A stretch of DNA of 64,000 nt from Phaeosaccion multiseriatum (lineage: Eukaryota > Ochrophyta, other classes), in the NCBI GenBank assembly GCA_965112735.1, contig OZ218960.1:1612001-1676000 (forward strand), in the 5' to 3' direction. The notes under the pieces were generated by a model. That model saw nothing but the letters and a program-made list of their open reading frames with translations. It ran no database searches and was not told where the DNA came from. The position numbers were made by a program, and so were the translations under genes. Every line of letters begins with the position of its first letter. Position 1 is the stretch's first letter. This document shows positions 47,835 to 61,294 of the stretch, piece after piece.

Positions 47835-48918
47835 AGCGTATCATATCTAGAGGGGAGCTCGCCAGCTGTGACCCGACCGTTCCCAACCACCAACTGGCTC
47901 GGGTCTAGAGCGCAGAGCGCAGTTGGCTCTGGGACCAGACAAGACCCGGCGAGTGGAGAGGTGCAGAGGCGCGAACGGAGACGAGTGCCTCCTGCCAGCC
48001 CTTACCGCCGCTGCTGCTAGCCGTGGACTGCCTTCCACAGTTTCGGCAGGCACCGGCCACAGTACACTATTTAGAGAAGCACCAGGGTTCTCGCTGTGCT
48101 ACTCTATTTCCTTACTTACTTACTTACTTACGTACGTACTTCCTTAGTGTGTAGCTTAAGAACGACGAAAGGGAAGGGGGGGGGGGCTTCTTTTATAGTA
48201 ACTGCAACTAGAAAACTTAATAGATGAAAAATCCCGCCCGCTCTCCCCCGCAGCCACACCAAGGGCCAAGAAACTGCAACACACACTGCAACCCAACGAG
48301 CGAAACTGAAACTGGATCCGCTGACCTCACCCGAGCAGATCGAGGGCTTCCCCAAAAGCTGTAAAGCTTGGCTCCCAACGATGGCACCCCATGGCCGTAC
48401 TCTCACGCAGGCGATCTATTGAGAGAGCCATGCTGGTCTGAGCCAAGGGCAGCCATGGGGGCAGCAGCAGATTGTTGGTGTACGTTCTCCTCTCCATCAT
48501 TCTACACTGACACATGATACACCCACTTGCATGTAGCGTAAACAAGTTCTGTCACTCTTCCCATGCTTGTTCCTTTATGCTCCATGCTATTCTTCTACTA
48601 CTATTAACACCTACATACAACTCTATATACATGGCGAGCTTTTAGCTTTCTACAAGGCTAGTCTTCCTTACGTCTCCTCCGTGCCCCCTCGTCACCCCGC
48701 CCCCCCTCCTCCTCCTCATCCCCCTCCTCCTCCTCCCTCTCCTCCCCTCCTCCTCCTCCTCCTCCTCCTCCTCCTCCTCCTCCTCGTCGTCCTCCTCCTC
48801 CTCCTCCTCCTCCTCCTCCTCCTCCTCCTCCTCCTCCTCCTCCTCCTCCCTCCTCCCCGTCTTCCCTCCTCCGCCTCCTCCGTTCTCCCCATCCCCCTCC
48901 TTCTCCTTCTCCTTCTCC
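47835..48918. other. Convergent intergenic region before the Nudix gene 3' end
   Basis: Contains a short CTTA/CGTA run (about 48112-48145), unique sequence, and from about 48708 a (CTC)n tract continuous with the poly-Gly-coding end of the Nudix gene. The 185-residue Leu-rich + strand frame at 48567-49124 is a repeat artefact. Confidence 0.6.
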
Positions 48919-49045
48919 TTATCCCCCTCCTCCTCCTCCTCCTCCTCCTCCTCCTCCTCCTCCTCCTCCTCCTCCTCCTCCTCCTCCTCCTCCTCCTCCT
49001 CCTCCTCCTCCTCCTCCTCCTCCTCCTCCTCCTCCTCCCCTCTCC
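48708..49045 (-). repeat. (CTC)n/(GAG)n tract spanning a gene end
   Basis: About 330 bp of CTC on the + strand in blocks broken by CGTCGTC, CTTCTCCTT and similar. The block 48928-49035 lies inside the last Nudix exon and is read GGA (Gly) on the minus strand; the rest is 3' of the stop at 48919. Confidence 0.9.
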
Positions 49046-50721
49046 TCCTCCTCTTCTTCTGACGACTCTTCCTCCAGCATTTCATCGGCAAAGTCCACTA
49101 CCTTATCGTAGTTGGCCCATATGACCTTTCTACAAAAAGTAAAGAGAATGTGCCCTTTGTTTGCCCGGAAGCGGCGCAAAGACACAAAAGGACAAGAGAG
49201 GCAGCAAGGAGTGGGGGCGGCAGGGGCCGTGAGAGTGAGGGAGTGCAGCAGCTGAGGGGGGGTTGAGAGTGAGAGTGAGTGCTGCTGTTGACGGTCACTG
49301 AGAGAGGGAGTAACTGCCAGCGAGGGTGCCAGCCAGTGCTAAGGGGCAGTGAAGGGTTTCTTCCTCCTTCGATGTCCTTACCCGTGAGTCCCCAAATGAC
49401 GTCACCCTCCTCCTTAGCCTTGCTGTTCTTCTTGGGCCGTCCCATTCGAAAGACAGGGCTGCTCATGTCTCGCTCTTCCCACCTGTTGAACAGTTTAGTG
49501 TTCATGTTAAGTTCAAGAGTTGAACGTGTTCAAGTGTTCATGTTCAAAAGTGTTCAAGTGTTGCAAGTGTTGAAGAGAGCGAGGTGTGAGGCCCAAGGGG
49601 GAAGGTCAGCTAGGACCCACGACAAGGGCCCAAGCCAAGAGAGGGAGGGAGGGAGGGAGGGAGGGAGGGAGGGAGGGAGGGAGGGAGGGAGGGAGGGAGG
49701 GAGGGAGGGAGGGAGGGAGGGAGGGAGGGAGGGAGGGAGGGAGGGAGGGAGGGAGGGAGGGAGGGAGGGAGGGAGGGAGGGAGGGAGGGAGGGAGGGAGG
49801 GAGGGAGGGAGGGAGGGAGGGAGGGAGGGAGGGAGGGAGGGAGGGAGGGAGGGAGGGAGGGAGGGAGGGAGGGAGGGAGGGAGGGAGGGAGGGAGGGAGG
49901 GAGGGAGGGAGGGAGGGAGGGAGGGAGGGAGGGAGGGAGGGAGGGAGGGAGGGAGGGAGGGAGGGAGGGAGGGAGGGAGGGAGGGAGGGAGGGAGGGAGG
50001 GAGGGAGGGAGGGAGGGAGGGAGGGAGGGAGGGAGGGAGGGAGGGAGGGAGGGAGGGAGGGAGGGAGGGAGGGAGGGAGGGAGGGAGGGAGGGAGGGAGG
50101 GAGGGAGGGAGGGAGGGAGGGAGGGAGGGAGGGAGGGAGGGAGGGAGGGAGGGAGGGAGGGAGGGAGGGAGGGAGGGAGGGAGGGAGGGAGAGAGGGAGG
50201 GAGGGAGAAAGGGAGAGAGAAGAATGCCACCCACTGCCACCCACTGCCATCCACTGTCATCTACTGTCATTCACTGCCACAGACACACACCTGCGCTTGT
50301 CTGCGATGACGGAGAGGGGGAGGGTGAAGACGCTCCCCACCTCCTCTGGGTTGGGATGAAGCTCGTGGGCTCGCAGGTTGCCCAGAAAGCCCTACGCAGG
50401 CAAGTGGCAGGCATGTGGGCAGGCAAGCGGGCAGGCATATGGGCAGGCATATGGGCAGGCATATGGGCAGGCAGGCAGCTGGTAAGTGGTGAGAGGTAAG
50501 TGAATGCGGCGGAGTGAGAGGAAGGCATCCGAGTAGAGAGGGCGCAGCAGGAGAATAGTGTCCCTCTCTCTCTCTCTCTCTCTCTCTCCCTCCCTCTCTC
50601 CCTCTCTCCCTCTCTCTCCCTCTCTCCCTCTCTCTCACTCTCTCTCTCTCTCTCTCTCTCCCTCTCCCTCTCTCTCCCTCTCTCTCCCTCTCTCTCCATC
50701 TCTCTCTCCCTCTCCCTCCCT

Positions 50722-50780
<59 letters not shown>

Positions 50781-53469
50781 CCTCTCTCCCTCTCTCCCTC
50801 TCCCCCTCTCTCTCCCTCTCCCTCCCTCTCTCCATCTCTCTCTCTCTAACTCACCACCACTGGCGTCACACTGAACTCGCAGAGGGCGCTGAGCTGTCCC
50901 AAATCGCACCGCAGCTCGCCCAGAAGCTCCACGCGGGTGTTGCGGATTCCGAGCTGGTGTGTGTATGCGTTTGGGTGGGTGGGTGGGTGGGTGGGTGGGT
51001 GGGTCGGTGGGTGTAGGTGAGTGTGTGTGTATGCGTGTGTGTGTGGGGGGGGGAGGGAGGGGGGATGGGGTGGGGTTTGGACAGACCGACAGACAGGCAG
51101 AAAGACAGACAAAATAGAGAGAGAACAGCAAGTGCACAGTAAGGGAGGAAGACAGTAAGTCAGTAAGACAGCACGTCAGTCAGGCTGACTCGACCCGACC
51201 TACGCACGCACGCACACACACACCTCCTCACTGAGCTCCCGCAGCGAAGCTTCAAAATCGCTCCAATCCACCTCATCAACCTTGCCTCCCGGAAAGCACA
51301 CCTGATTGTGCGTGCGTGCGTGCGGGTGCGTAGCGTGTGTGTGTGTGTGTGTGTGGATGTGTGTGTATATATATACATGTGTGTGTGTGTGTCATGTGTG
51401 TCATGTGTCATTTGTGTGTGTATGGTTGCGTATTCACAGCAGCAGCAGTTGGTGATAAAGCAACAAGTTAATCAGAGGCAGGGCGGCACAAGGAGCTACG
51501 GACGGTCAGTCAATCGGTCAGTCGGTCCGCCAGTCAAGTCCCGGCAACATCGGTATCGAGCTCTTGTTGATAAGGTGGCCTAAACTTCAACTTCAACTTC
51601 AAGTGATGTATTAACCTGATTGCTGTAGGTGCGAATGTGTTTGGCCCTCCTCTCAAAGAGCACACTGCCCACACCGTCCACATTACACAGGGGTAGAATC
51701 ACCTGTATGTAAGGGTGTATATATATGTGTGTGTTATGGGGCATAGCGTTAGAGTGAATCAGTGATTGGTACAGTACAATCATTCCGTGGGGGCAGGACC
51801 ACCTGCTACGTGCCCTCACTACGTCACTCACCGCCGCTCTTCGCTCCATCTGCCGGGTGACTCTGTGGGGCAGGCCCGAGAGGTTGGTTCGAAGCAAGTG
51901 CAGCACCTTGGGTCGGAAGCCCCCAATCAGGGACAGCTCCCTCCTCCGCCTCGCCCTCTCGTCGCCGTCGCTCCCTCCCCCCTTCCACTCCTCCCTCGCT
52001 CTGTGTCCCGCTTTCTCTCGATACGGTGCGAGGAGGTGCCGTACCTCCGCAATCCTCCCCCCCTGGGCCGTAAGTCCTTTCCCATGGGTAGTGAGTTTCC
52101 CCCCCTTGGGAGGGAGCATCTTCCCCACCTGGGCAGCGTTCCTCGCCCCCTGGGTAGTGTATAAAGTGGCGCAAAGCTGCAGCAGCTCTTCTCTATCTCG
52201 GACGGCGTTGGCCAGAGCGGCAGCTGAGTAGCGAGACACTAGGCACGCAGAGAGGGAGGGAGGGAGGGAGGGGGGGAGGGAGGGAGGGAGGGAGGGAGGT
52301 AAGAGAGATGAAACAAGAGAGAGATAGAGAGAAAGAGTGAGAGAGGGAAAGAGAAAGAGGGGAAGAGGGGGAGAGGGGGGGAGGGCTAGAGAGGGACAGA
52401 AAAAGAGAGAGGGGAGGGGCTTTCCTACCCTATCGTTTCCTACTTACCCAGATTTTGGAGGGCCTGTCCTTCCTCCTCGTGCGCCACACCGCCGCAGTAG
52501 CTGATGTTTTCGCCTCCCCCTCTCCCTTCCTCCGTCAGAGCTGTCAGAGCTGGTGTCGTTCCCCGTTGCGAAGTAGACTCGCGCTCCCTACATTCCTCCT
52601 CCTCCTCCTCCTCCTCCTCCTCATCCTCCTCCTCGTCCTCCTCCTCTTCCTCCTCTTCATACTCCATTTGTTTCATCTCAGCTGTTGGCAATTCATTTGT
52701 TCAATGGCAGATTGTTGTGCAAAGCAAGGGGGCGGGTGATGGGAACGGCAAGGCAAGGCAAGGGAAGGCAAGGAAAGAGAAGGGAAGGGAAGGGAAGGGA
52801 AGGGAAGGGAAGGGAAGGGAAGGGAAGGGAAGGGAAGGGAAGGGAAGGGAAGGGAAGGGAAGGGAAGGGAAGGGAAGGGAAGGGAAGGGAAGGGAAGGGA
52901 AGGGAAGGGAAGGGAAGGGAAGGGAAGGGAAGGGAAGGGAAGGGAAGGAAAAGTCCACTTGAGTGCCAGAGCGGTCGAAGAAAGACTGAAGGCCTTGGCA
53001 GCTGGGCCTCACTCGTGCACAAGGAGGGGTGTGTTTACTTTCCCTTTCTCCTCCCTCGAGAGCAACTTAACTTACCATACTCTCCCCACACCTCGTCGTA
53101 TTCTTCCTTCCTCCTGCTGACGGAGCTGTACGACGCCTTTGACTGCAGGCCTGGGAATGGGGGTGGCAGAGCGTGATAGGGGTGGCCATCGAGGGTAGTT
53201 GTATTGGCTCTCCTCTCCTCTCTTCTCTTTTTGGTTGTAAGAAACCTCTGCTGCGTGCCTTGTTCTCCTCGGACTCCTCCTCTTCCTCCTGATCTTCCTC
53301 TTTCCCTTCGTTCCCCTCGCATGCCTCCTCTTCCTCCTTTTCTTCTTTGTTGTTTAATCCCTCGCATACGACCAAAGCTGCAGTCGCTCGTCCCGAAGGC
53401 GCAGAGCTGACAGTGCATGTTCAGGGGGCGTAGGGCCCATCGCCGAGCGGCGGCAGCTGGAAGGCTCAT
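48919..53469 (-). CDS. Nudix hydrolase, coenzyme A diphosphatase type (NUDT7/8-like)
   Basis: Ten minus-strand exons: 53373-53469, 53076-53150, 52448-52681, 51832-52238, 51616-51702, 51224-51301, 50855-50953, 50291-50391, 49382-49482, 48919-49154 (504 aa, phases consistent). The Nudix box is at about 305-329: FPGGKVDEVD, then LRELSEELGI, continuous across an exon junction. Upstream HIRTYSNQ and downstream HPNPEEVGSVFTLPL and VIWGLTGHIL are the CoA-diphosphatase subgroup pattern, so it probably cleaves CoA or acyl-CoA to phosphopantetheine and 3',5'-ADP. The N-terminus MSLPAAAARRWALRPLNMHC looks like a mitochondrial targeting peptide, and no C-terminal SKL is present. Odd points: a poly-Glu insert (exon 3), a long insert with four GK/GG-rich near-repeats (exon 4), and a tail of Glu then about 40 Gly. 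Acceptor choice for the last exon rests on WGLTGHIL. Confidence 0.87.
49641..50195 (-). repeat. (GGGA)n array of about 137 units
   Basis: An almost perfect run of GGGA on the + strand for over 540 bp, broken only near 50190. It lies within the Nudix intron between 49483 and 50290, where the transcribed minus strand reads CCCT. The + strand is a potential G-quadruplex former throughout. Confidence 0.98.
50558..50850 (-). repeat. (CT)n-rich tract in a Nudix intron
   Basis: Almost 300 bp of CT with CCCT interruptions, adjoining the donor of the exon 50855-50953 on the minus strand (GTGAGTTAGAGAGAGAG). Confidence 0.95.
52741..52950 (-). repeat. (GGGAA)n pentanucleotide array
   Basis: About 36 GGGAA units preceded by GGCAA variants, in the Nudix intron between 52682 and 53075. 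Confidence 0.97.
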
Positions 53470-53939
53470 GGAGGAAGAGCGATATGCTTCGACTTGGCCC
53501 TCCCGGACACAATGGACGTCTGGAAGCCTCCCTATCTCCTTGTGGAAGATTGAAGATTGTTGAAGTTTGATTCTAACTTCACCTGTTGGTTCTCTACTCT
53601 GTGAGCTTCAAATTTTTCTCTTGCGAACTTAATCTGGTGCACTTTTACTCATCCGTGCTCCTTCGTTGTCGTGTGAGCGTTTTGTCTCTCTCCACCCCCC
53701 CTCCACTCCTCCACCCAAGGCGCCCCTTCCCTTCCCTTCTTTCCAAAGGGAGTAAGTACCGCAGGTTTCTTTTTCACTCAGCCAACCCCCCCCCCCAACA
53801 CATCTCTCCCTCCCCACCTCCCTCCCTCCCCACCTCCCTCCCCCTTCCCTTCCTGCTCAACTAATGAAGTCCATTTCCCTCCTCCTTCCTCCTCCTCCTC
53901 CCGATTGAGCTTCGATACCCATAGGCTCCATACGTTTCA
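53470..53939. other. Spacer between the acidic-protein gene and the Nudix gene
   Basis: Both neighbours are on the minus strand. This 470 bp should hold the 3' end of the acidic-protein gene and the promoter of the Nudix gene. Contents: unique sequence, C-rich runs near 53690-53840, a CTC-rich run at 53880-53900. No coding region. Confidence 0.55.
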
Positions 53940-56006
53940 TCAATTGCCATTGCCCTCCTCCTCCTCCTCCTCCTCCTCCTCCTCCCGATTGGGTAGCTCA
54001 ACCCCAACCAAATCCGCCACCACAAAGGCCCTAGCCTTCATCAGCGTCATACCCTCCTTGCTCGGGTCAAGCCCCAGGAAGGTCAAAGCGTTAACCCCCT
54101 TGCTACCCTCGCCCTCCATGTCTCCTTCTCCTCCTCCTTCCTCCTCCTCCTCCTCCCCGATGTCGCCGAGGGGGATCTCCCCCTCTGTGATGTCCCAAAG
54201 AAGTTCGGACAGCCAAAACGCATCCTGCTCCTTCACCTCAAGCTTCAGAGACAGCGCTGAGAATATCTGAAGAGGGGGGGGGGGGGGGTAGTTTTATTAC
54301 AAAGATTGGGGGGCGGGGGGATTAAGAAGGGAAGACAAAATCGGTCTACTTTTCTGCTGAGGAGAGCACACACCGCCGAACGAAAGAAAGAAGGAAGGAA
54401 AGGAGGGAAGAAGGGAAGCAAAGACGAAAGGAAGGAAGGAAGGAAGGAAGGAAGGAAGGAACATGGATAAAAACCAAAGAATGAAAGGGAATGCTCCTTC
54501 TTCTCCTTCTTCTCCTCCTCCTCACCTCCTTGCGATCATCGACGTTGAAGGCATGGTAGAGCTGTCTACAGAGACCCGTCACAAAGGTCGACGTCTTGTT
54601 GACCAAGTCCACCGCTTGAATGCGCTTCTTGTCCTTGTAGGCCTGGGCAGTGGCCAAGGCAAGGGCCTTGGCTGCCGGTTTGAGGCCCTCTGCACACTCG
54701 TCCAAAGCAGACGTCTGAGTCGGGGGAGGGGAGGAGAGGGAGGGGAGGAGAGGGAGGGAGGGGGGAGGGGTGGAAAGGAGGGAGGAGGGAGCGAGGGAGG
54801 GAGGGACGGAGGGAGGGAGGGATGGGGCGAGGGAGGGAGGGGGGGAGGGAGGGAGGGAGGGAGGGAGGGAGAGAGGGAGGGAGAGAGGGAGGGAGAGAGG
54901 GAGGGAGGGGAGGGGAGGGGAGGGGAGGGGAGGGGAGGGGAGGGGAGGGGAGGGGAGGGGAGGGGAGGGGAGAAAAGGAGGGCGTGGGAGGGAATGGGAG
55001 GGGACGGGAGGGAGGGGGGAGGAGGAAGAGAGGGGAGGGGCAGGAAAGGGGAAGAGAGGGAGAGGGAAGGTAACGTGAGGTGGAGTCGCAAAAGAAATAT
55101 AGCACATCCGACGGCTCTACTATCCAACATCATCCACCGCCACGCACTGCCTTCCAGCACCAGTCACTGCCGTCCACTGCAACCAAATGCCACCCACTGC
55201 CATCTACTGCCATCTACTGTCACCCACTGCCATACAACGCACCTCTGAGATGCCCAGCTTCTCAGCCTTGTCGACGAGAGTCTTGAGGGTGGAGGGAGGC
55301 AACGCACTGATTTGGTAACCGCCGTCCTCCTGCACACACGCACACACACACACACACGAGAGAGAGAGACGCACACACAACACACACGCACAGAGAGACA
55401 CGCGCACGCACACGCATATGCCCATACACCCACACAATCACACAGGCATATATATGCATACACAATCACACGAGCAGTTAAGAGTTAAGAGAATGCGGCG
55501 CAGAGCAGCAGAGAGCCGTTAACGGGGGTTAAGATGTGCGTGAGAGAAGAGAGAGCTAGAGACGTACACACAGAGAGAGAGACATACAAACACCTCCATA
55601 ACCTGCCCGAAACGGACTCAAAAACCCAACAAGCTCCCTAATCCTCACGCCACGTGACGTTAACGTACCGGGTCAGTCAGCACCTCCTTGACCGTTCCTT
55701 TGAACACCTCCCGTAGGCTGCCATCGATGACGAAGAACATGTTGGCTTCACTCGTCTGCAGCACCTGAGCCACGTCCTTGTCCTTGGGGGAGGGCCTCCA
55801 TAAGGCCTGCGAGTATTGCTTCATATAGCTGGTGTCAGGACAGAGGGTGGGGTGGGGGAGGGAGGGAGGGACGGGTGGATCGGTACTCAGAGGAGCTTCA
55901 CATGGAAGCGATTCTACACACATGCACAGAGAGACACACAGACATAGACAGACAGACAGACAGAGAGACAGAGAGGCAGACACACAGACAGACAGAAAGA
56001 AAGACA

Positions 56007-56064
<58 letters not shown>

Positions 56065-56709
56065 CTCTCTCTTACATCTCGAGTGCATGGTTCCTGGCCT
56101 CAATGAATCCCGACTCCTCTGTCATTCTGTCTCCGAGGTCCATCAGCTCCTTCAGCACGCTCGTGGCCTCCTGCAGCTCCTGTTGGGGTAAGGGTAGACA
56201 AGGGGTCGACATATATTCGAGAGTATATAGGGGGTCGATCTTTATTAGAGGGTCAAGAGCGGGCTGATGTAGGGGTCTACAACAGAGAGTAGAGGGGGTT
56301 GTGGGATTAGAGGGGGGATGGCAGTGGACGGGATAGGTAGGATACAGGATACGGGGAGGGCAAGAGTAAAGGTGAGGGTGAAGGTGAAGATGAGAGTGAC
56401 GGTGAGGGTGAAGGTGAGAGTGAAGGTGAAGGTGGGAGTGAGGGTGAGGGACAGGGAGAGGGTGAGGGTGAGGGTGAGGGTGAGGATGAGAATGAAGGGG
56501 AGAATGAAGGTGAGACTGAGGGTGAGGGTGAGGGCGAAGGAAAAGGTGTGAGGGTGAAGTTGAGGGCGAAGGAAAAGGTGTGAGGGTGAAGTTGAGGGCG
56601 AGGGTGAGGGTGAAGGAAAAGGGGGGGGTGAGGGTGAAGGTGAAGGTGAGGGCGAGAATGAAGGTGAGACTGAGGGTGAAGGTGAGGGTGAAGGAAAAGG
56701 TATGGGTGA

Positions 56710-56756
<47 letters not shown>

Positions 56757-58889
56757 AGGTTGAAGGTGAGGGTGAGGGTGAGGGTTAAGGAAAAGATGGG
56801 GGCGAGGGTGAAGGTGAGGGTAAAGGTGAGGGCGAGGGTGAGGATGAGGATGAGGGTCCCAAAGCCCACTTTATATATCTCTATATATCCCACTCACCTC
56901 CATAGTCCGGTGGTCGCTGACTTGCCACTCCTCTGCCAGGAATTTCCCCAGTACCTCTCCGAACGCCCATCTCCGCACCTACACACACAGAGAGAGAGAG
57001 AAACAGAGTGAGAGAGAGAGAGTGGAGATAAAGGGGAAGAGAGAGGAGACAATGTATGGAGCGGGGGGAGGGGAGGAAGGGAGACACCGGCTTGGCTGAC
57101 ACTATCTTCCTGTCTGACATTACGACCAAGAGTAAGTCCCTAAGCCAATGAATCAATGCCCCATCCATCCACTGCCATCCCTCCTCCTCCCGCACCTCGT
57201 AGCCTGCGAACTCGTCCTGTTTGAGGATCCGCTCCAAGAAATGCACATCGAGATTGGACCTCCCGTCCTGTTTGGGGGGTGGATGGATGGATTGCAGTGG
57301 ACGGATGAATGGATGGATGGCAGTGGATGGTTCACGTTGAGCGGCATTGAGTGGTTATATTAGATATAGATGTGATGGCAGAGAGAGAGATAGAGAGAGG
57401 GAGAGAGAGAGAGAGAGAGGGAGACAGAGATAGCGAGAGGGAGAGAGAGAGACAGAGGCAGAGAGAGAGACAGAGAAGAGAGAGAGACGGAGAGAGAGAG
57501 AGTGTGTGTGTGGGTAAATTGCAGGAGGTGGACAGAGTGAATGGGTTGCAGTGTATGGATTGGCAGTACACTCTAAACACTCAACTCGGAAGACCAAATC
57601 GACACTCACACTCACCCCGGTTCTGCGGTATCCCGCGAGCACTTCTTCGGCAAAGATGACTGCGAAACGCCGGAACACCATATACGGCTCCGACAACATC
57701 TCGTCTGGAGTACAAGGGGGGGAGGGGATGGCAGCGTAAGACAGTGGAATGAAGGGGGGAAGTGTGTGTGTTGGGGGGGGGGTCGAGGAGGGGGGGTCGA
57801 TAACAAGGGCAACACTTCAATTGGTTTCAGTTTTAGGAGATGATCCATACATATGTATGACAAGAGGTCGATCAGGACGCATTTGGTACTTTCGTTGACT
57901 TAAGTTGTTGCCATACATGTATGTACCTGTGGACTTGGTGCCCGTCCCGAGGTCGAAGAGCTGCTCAGTGGCGTGCTTCAGGAGCTCCGGCTTGGAGATC
58001 TGTTGGTGAGTGAGTTGGACATTCAGTGAGTGGGTGACTGTTCCCCTCCTCCTCCTCCTCCTCCTCCTCCTCCTCTTCTTCAACTTCTCCCTGCCCTCAC
58101 CATCTCTGGTTGGTCGAGCATCCGTAGCACATACTTTAGCGCCATCTGTGAAATATCCACAGCGGCCCGAACCAAGTCATCCGCCCCCATCTTCTCGCCC
58201 TCTGCGTCCAACGGGTGTGAGAGAGAGAGAGAGAGACGGGGGTGTGTGAGAGAGGGACGGTGTGAAAGAGTGAGATGGAGAGAGAGAGGGAGAGAGAGGC
58301 GACAGAGAAACGACAGAGGGAGAGATGGAGAGACAGAGAGAGAGAAGCTTCCGAGAGAAAGAGGGAAGAGGTGAGCGACAGAAATAGGACAGATAGAGAG
58401 AAGGGGCGTGGGGTGAGAGACAAAGAGAGACAAGACGAATACGCGCTAAGAGAGCAACAGAGCGAGACAGCAAGAGAGCGAGAGAGCAACAGAACGAGAG
58501 AGCGAGACACCAAGAAAACAAGAGAGCAAGAAAACAAGAGAGACAGAGAGCAAGAGAGACAGAGAGACAGAGAGACAGAGAGACAGAGAGACAGAGAGCA
58601 AGAAAACAAGAGAGCAAGAGAGACAGAGAGACAGAGAGACAGAGAGACAGAAAACGTACGTTCTGCGAAGGGGGGGGGCTCGCGGTGCACTACACGGTCA
58701 ATAGACACATAGGCATCCGGGTCGGGGTTGAGGGCACGTTCGAGGGGGAAATCGTTGATGTAACCGACTTCCGCTCTGAAGGGGAGTGGAGGGGGAGGGG
58801 GGGGGGGGAGTGGTGTGGGGTGGGGCGGGGAGGGGTGGGGCGGGGAGGGGAGGGGAGGGGTGGAGGAGGAGGAATGTAAGTCGTTAGAC

Positions 58890-58968
<79 letters not shown>

Positions 58969-59021
58969 GTTAGCCAGTCAGCCAGACAGACAGACAGACA
59001 GATAGCCAAAACAGACAGACA

Positions 59022-59052
<31 letters not shown>

Positions 59053-59107
59053 CACACCCAGACAGACAGACTGACAGACAGACAGACAGACAGAGAGAGA
59101 GGCAGAG

Positions 59108-59182
<75 letters not shown>

Positions 59183-61259
59183 TAGACAGATAGACAGACA
59201 GACAGCAGTCAGCCAGCCACCTGGCCAGACAAATCAGCATGTGAGGCAACGCCTCCATGCCCAATGTAACTTGAGAATCATTCGTTTCAGTTTCCGCTTA
59301 TTCCCCTGTAGATGTACCTGTGAATCATGTCGGAGAGCGCTACATTGACTGCCATCCTCAGCGCGAAGATTCCCTCCTCCACAGTGGGGGGGAAGCTTCG
59401 GAGGAGGGTGTCGATTTGACTGTCGATTGAGGCGAGGTGGGCTGGCCAGTCGGCTCTGTGAAGGGGACGGGGGCAAGAGGAGGAGGAGGAGGAGGAGGAG
59501 AAGGAGGAGGAGGAGGAGGAGGAGGAGGAGGAGGAGGAGGAGGAGGACGAGAGGAAGGGGGGTGAGGAGGGGACACGCACACAGGCACACGTCAGTAAAC
59601 TGTAACTGAAGCTGAAATGACACTTCGCCCTCTCTGTGAGGCAGCTCTGTTGTCAGGGTCGCTGGAGCTGTGGTTGTCGGGTCAAGGAGGGAGGGAAGGG
59701 GGAAGGAAGGAGCTCTTGCGTTTGCTCTGTCTCCCCCCCTCCTCCCTCCCTCCCTCCCTCCCTCCCTCCCCTCCCCTCCACTCCCCTCCCCTCCCCTCCC
59801 TCTTCGACTGCCTCTCTTGCCTCTCTCCCTCCCTCCCTCTCCTCAACACCACACCAGACAAAAATACTCACTTTTCCACGTTCTTGCCCACCGAAGTCTT
59901 GAACTTGCCCGAGCCGAAGAGATCCTTCAACCCGTTGGTAAAGAGGCGATTGTTGACTTCATCCTTTGCCTCACTCCTTCCACCCACAAGGCGCATCTCG
60001 AACAGCATGAACAGGGCCTCGCGGTCTTGGCTGGAAGGAGGAGGAGGAGGAGGAGGAGGAGGAGGAGGAAGGAGGAGGGGGAGGAGGAGGAGGAGGAGGA
60101 GGAGGAGGAGGGGGGGGGGAGGGGGAGGGGGAGGGGGAGGAGGAGGAGGAGGAGGAGGAGGAGGAGGTGGAGGAGGAGGAGGAGGAGGAGGAGGAGGAGG
60201 GGGAGGAAGAGGAGCAGGAGGAGGAGGAGGAGCAGGAGGTAGGGGAGGAGCAGGATGAGGTAGAGGAAGAGAGGGAGGAGGAGCAGCAGAAGAAGGAACA
60301 GGAGGAGGTAGAGAGGAGGAGGTCGAGGCAGAGGAGAAGGAGGAGGAGGAGGAGGAGGAGGAGGAGGAGGAGGAGGAGGAGGAGGAGGAGGAGGAGGAGG
60401 AGGAGGAGGAGGAGGAGGAGAAGAAGAAGAAGAAGGAGAAGGAGGAGGAGCGGGAGGAGAACAAGGGGCCAGAGGGAGAGGAGCAGGAGCAGCACTTAGT
60501 AGTACGCCATGTACACACCTCTGAGGATTGGGCGGATTGCCGGGTGGGGTAGTGTTGTTGATGAAGTCAAGCAGCCACAAGGCCCAACCCCCGTACTGAT
60601 CCATCTCATCAAGGCTCAGGCCCGCTATGGCGTCGTTGCCGGGGTTGGCTTGCAGTTCGGCTTTCAGCTGCAAGAGGGGGAGGGGGAGGGGGAGGAGGGA
60701 AGGGGGGGGGGAGATGGTTAAAAGCGGCGTTGGGTGGGGGGGAAGGGAGAGAGATGAGCCGGGGGAGGGAAAGAGAAAAAGATAGTGGTGCTGCCAGGAA
60801 GGTAAGATGAAAGTGGAGTGGGGATGTGATGAGCCAAAAGGACCCAATGACTTTAATGACTCAGTGACTTCATGACTCAATGGCTTAATGACTTCATGAC
60901 TCAGTGACTTCATGACTCGATGACTCAATGACTTAATGACTTAACTACTTCATGACTCAATGACTTACCACAGCGAGGGAGGCGACGTGTGCCAGCATGA
61001 TTTCCTCATACGACGCGACAGAGGGAGGCACAAGCAGTTCGCCGGCCTGAAGAGTAGGGTACGAGGCAACTAGATTAGTAGGTAGGTAGGTAGGTAGGTA
61101 GGTGGTAGAGGTGAGTAGGTGGGTAGGTATGCACGTAGGCGGGTAGGTAGGTAGGCATCCCCAAAGGTACATAGGTAGGTAGGTAGGTAGGTAGGTAGGT
61201 AGGTAGGTAGGTAGGTAGGTAGGAGGGTAGGTAGAGGGGTGCAGAAAAATACACGCACA

Positions 61260-61294
<35 letters not shown>

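Noticed and set aside
48567-49124. 185-residue Leu/Pro-rich + strand frame
   Set aside because: CTC repeat translated; the opposite strand carries the Nudix last exon.
49279-50499. 406-residue frame of Arg-Glu-Gly repeats and antisense Pro-Ser-Leu frames
   Set aside because: Translation of (GGGA)n. No unique protein-like sequence on either side is in phase; the Nudix exons explain the flanks.
59617-60928. Long overlapping frames with poly-Pro, poly-Arg and poly-Gly on both strands
   Set aside because: Shadows of the GGA array. Only 59872-60030 and 60519-60667 on the minus strand have protein-like sequence and valid splice sites.
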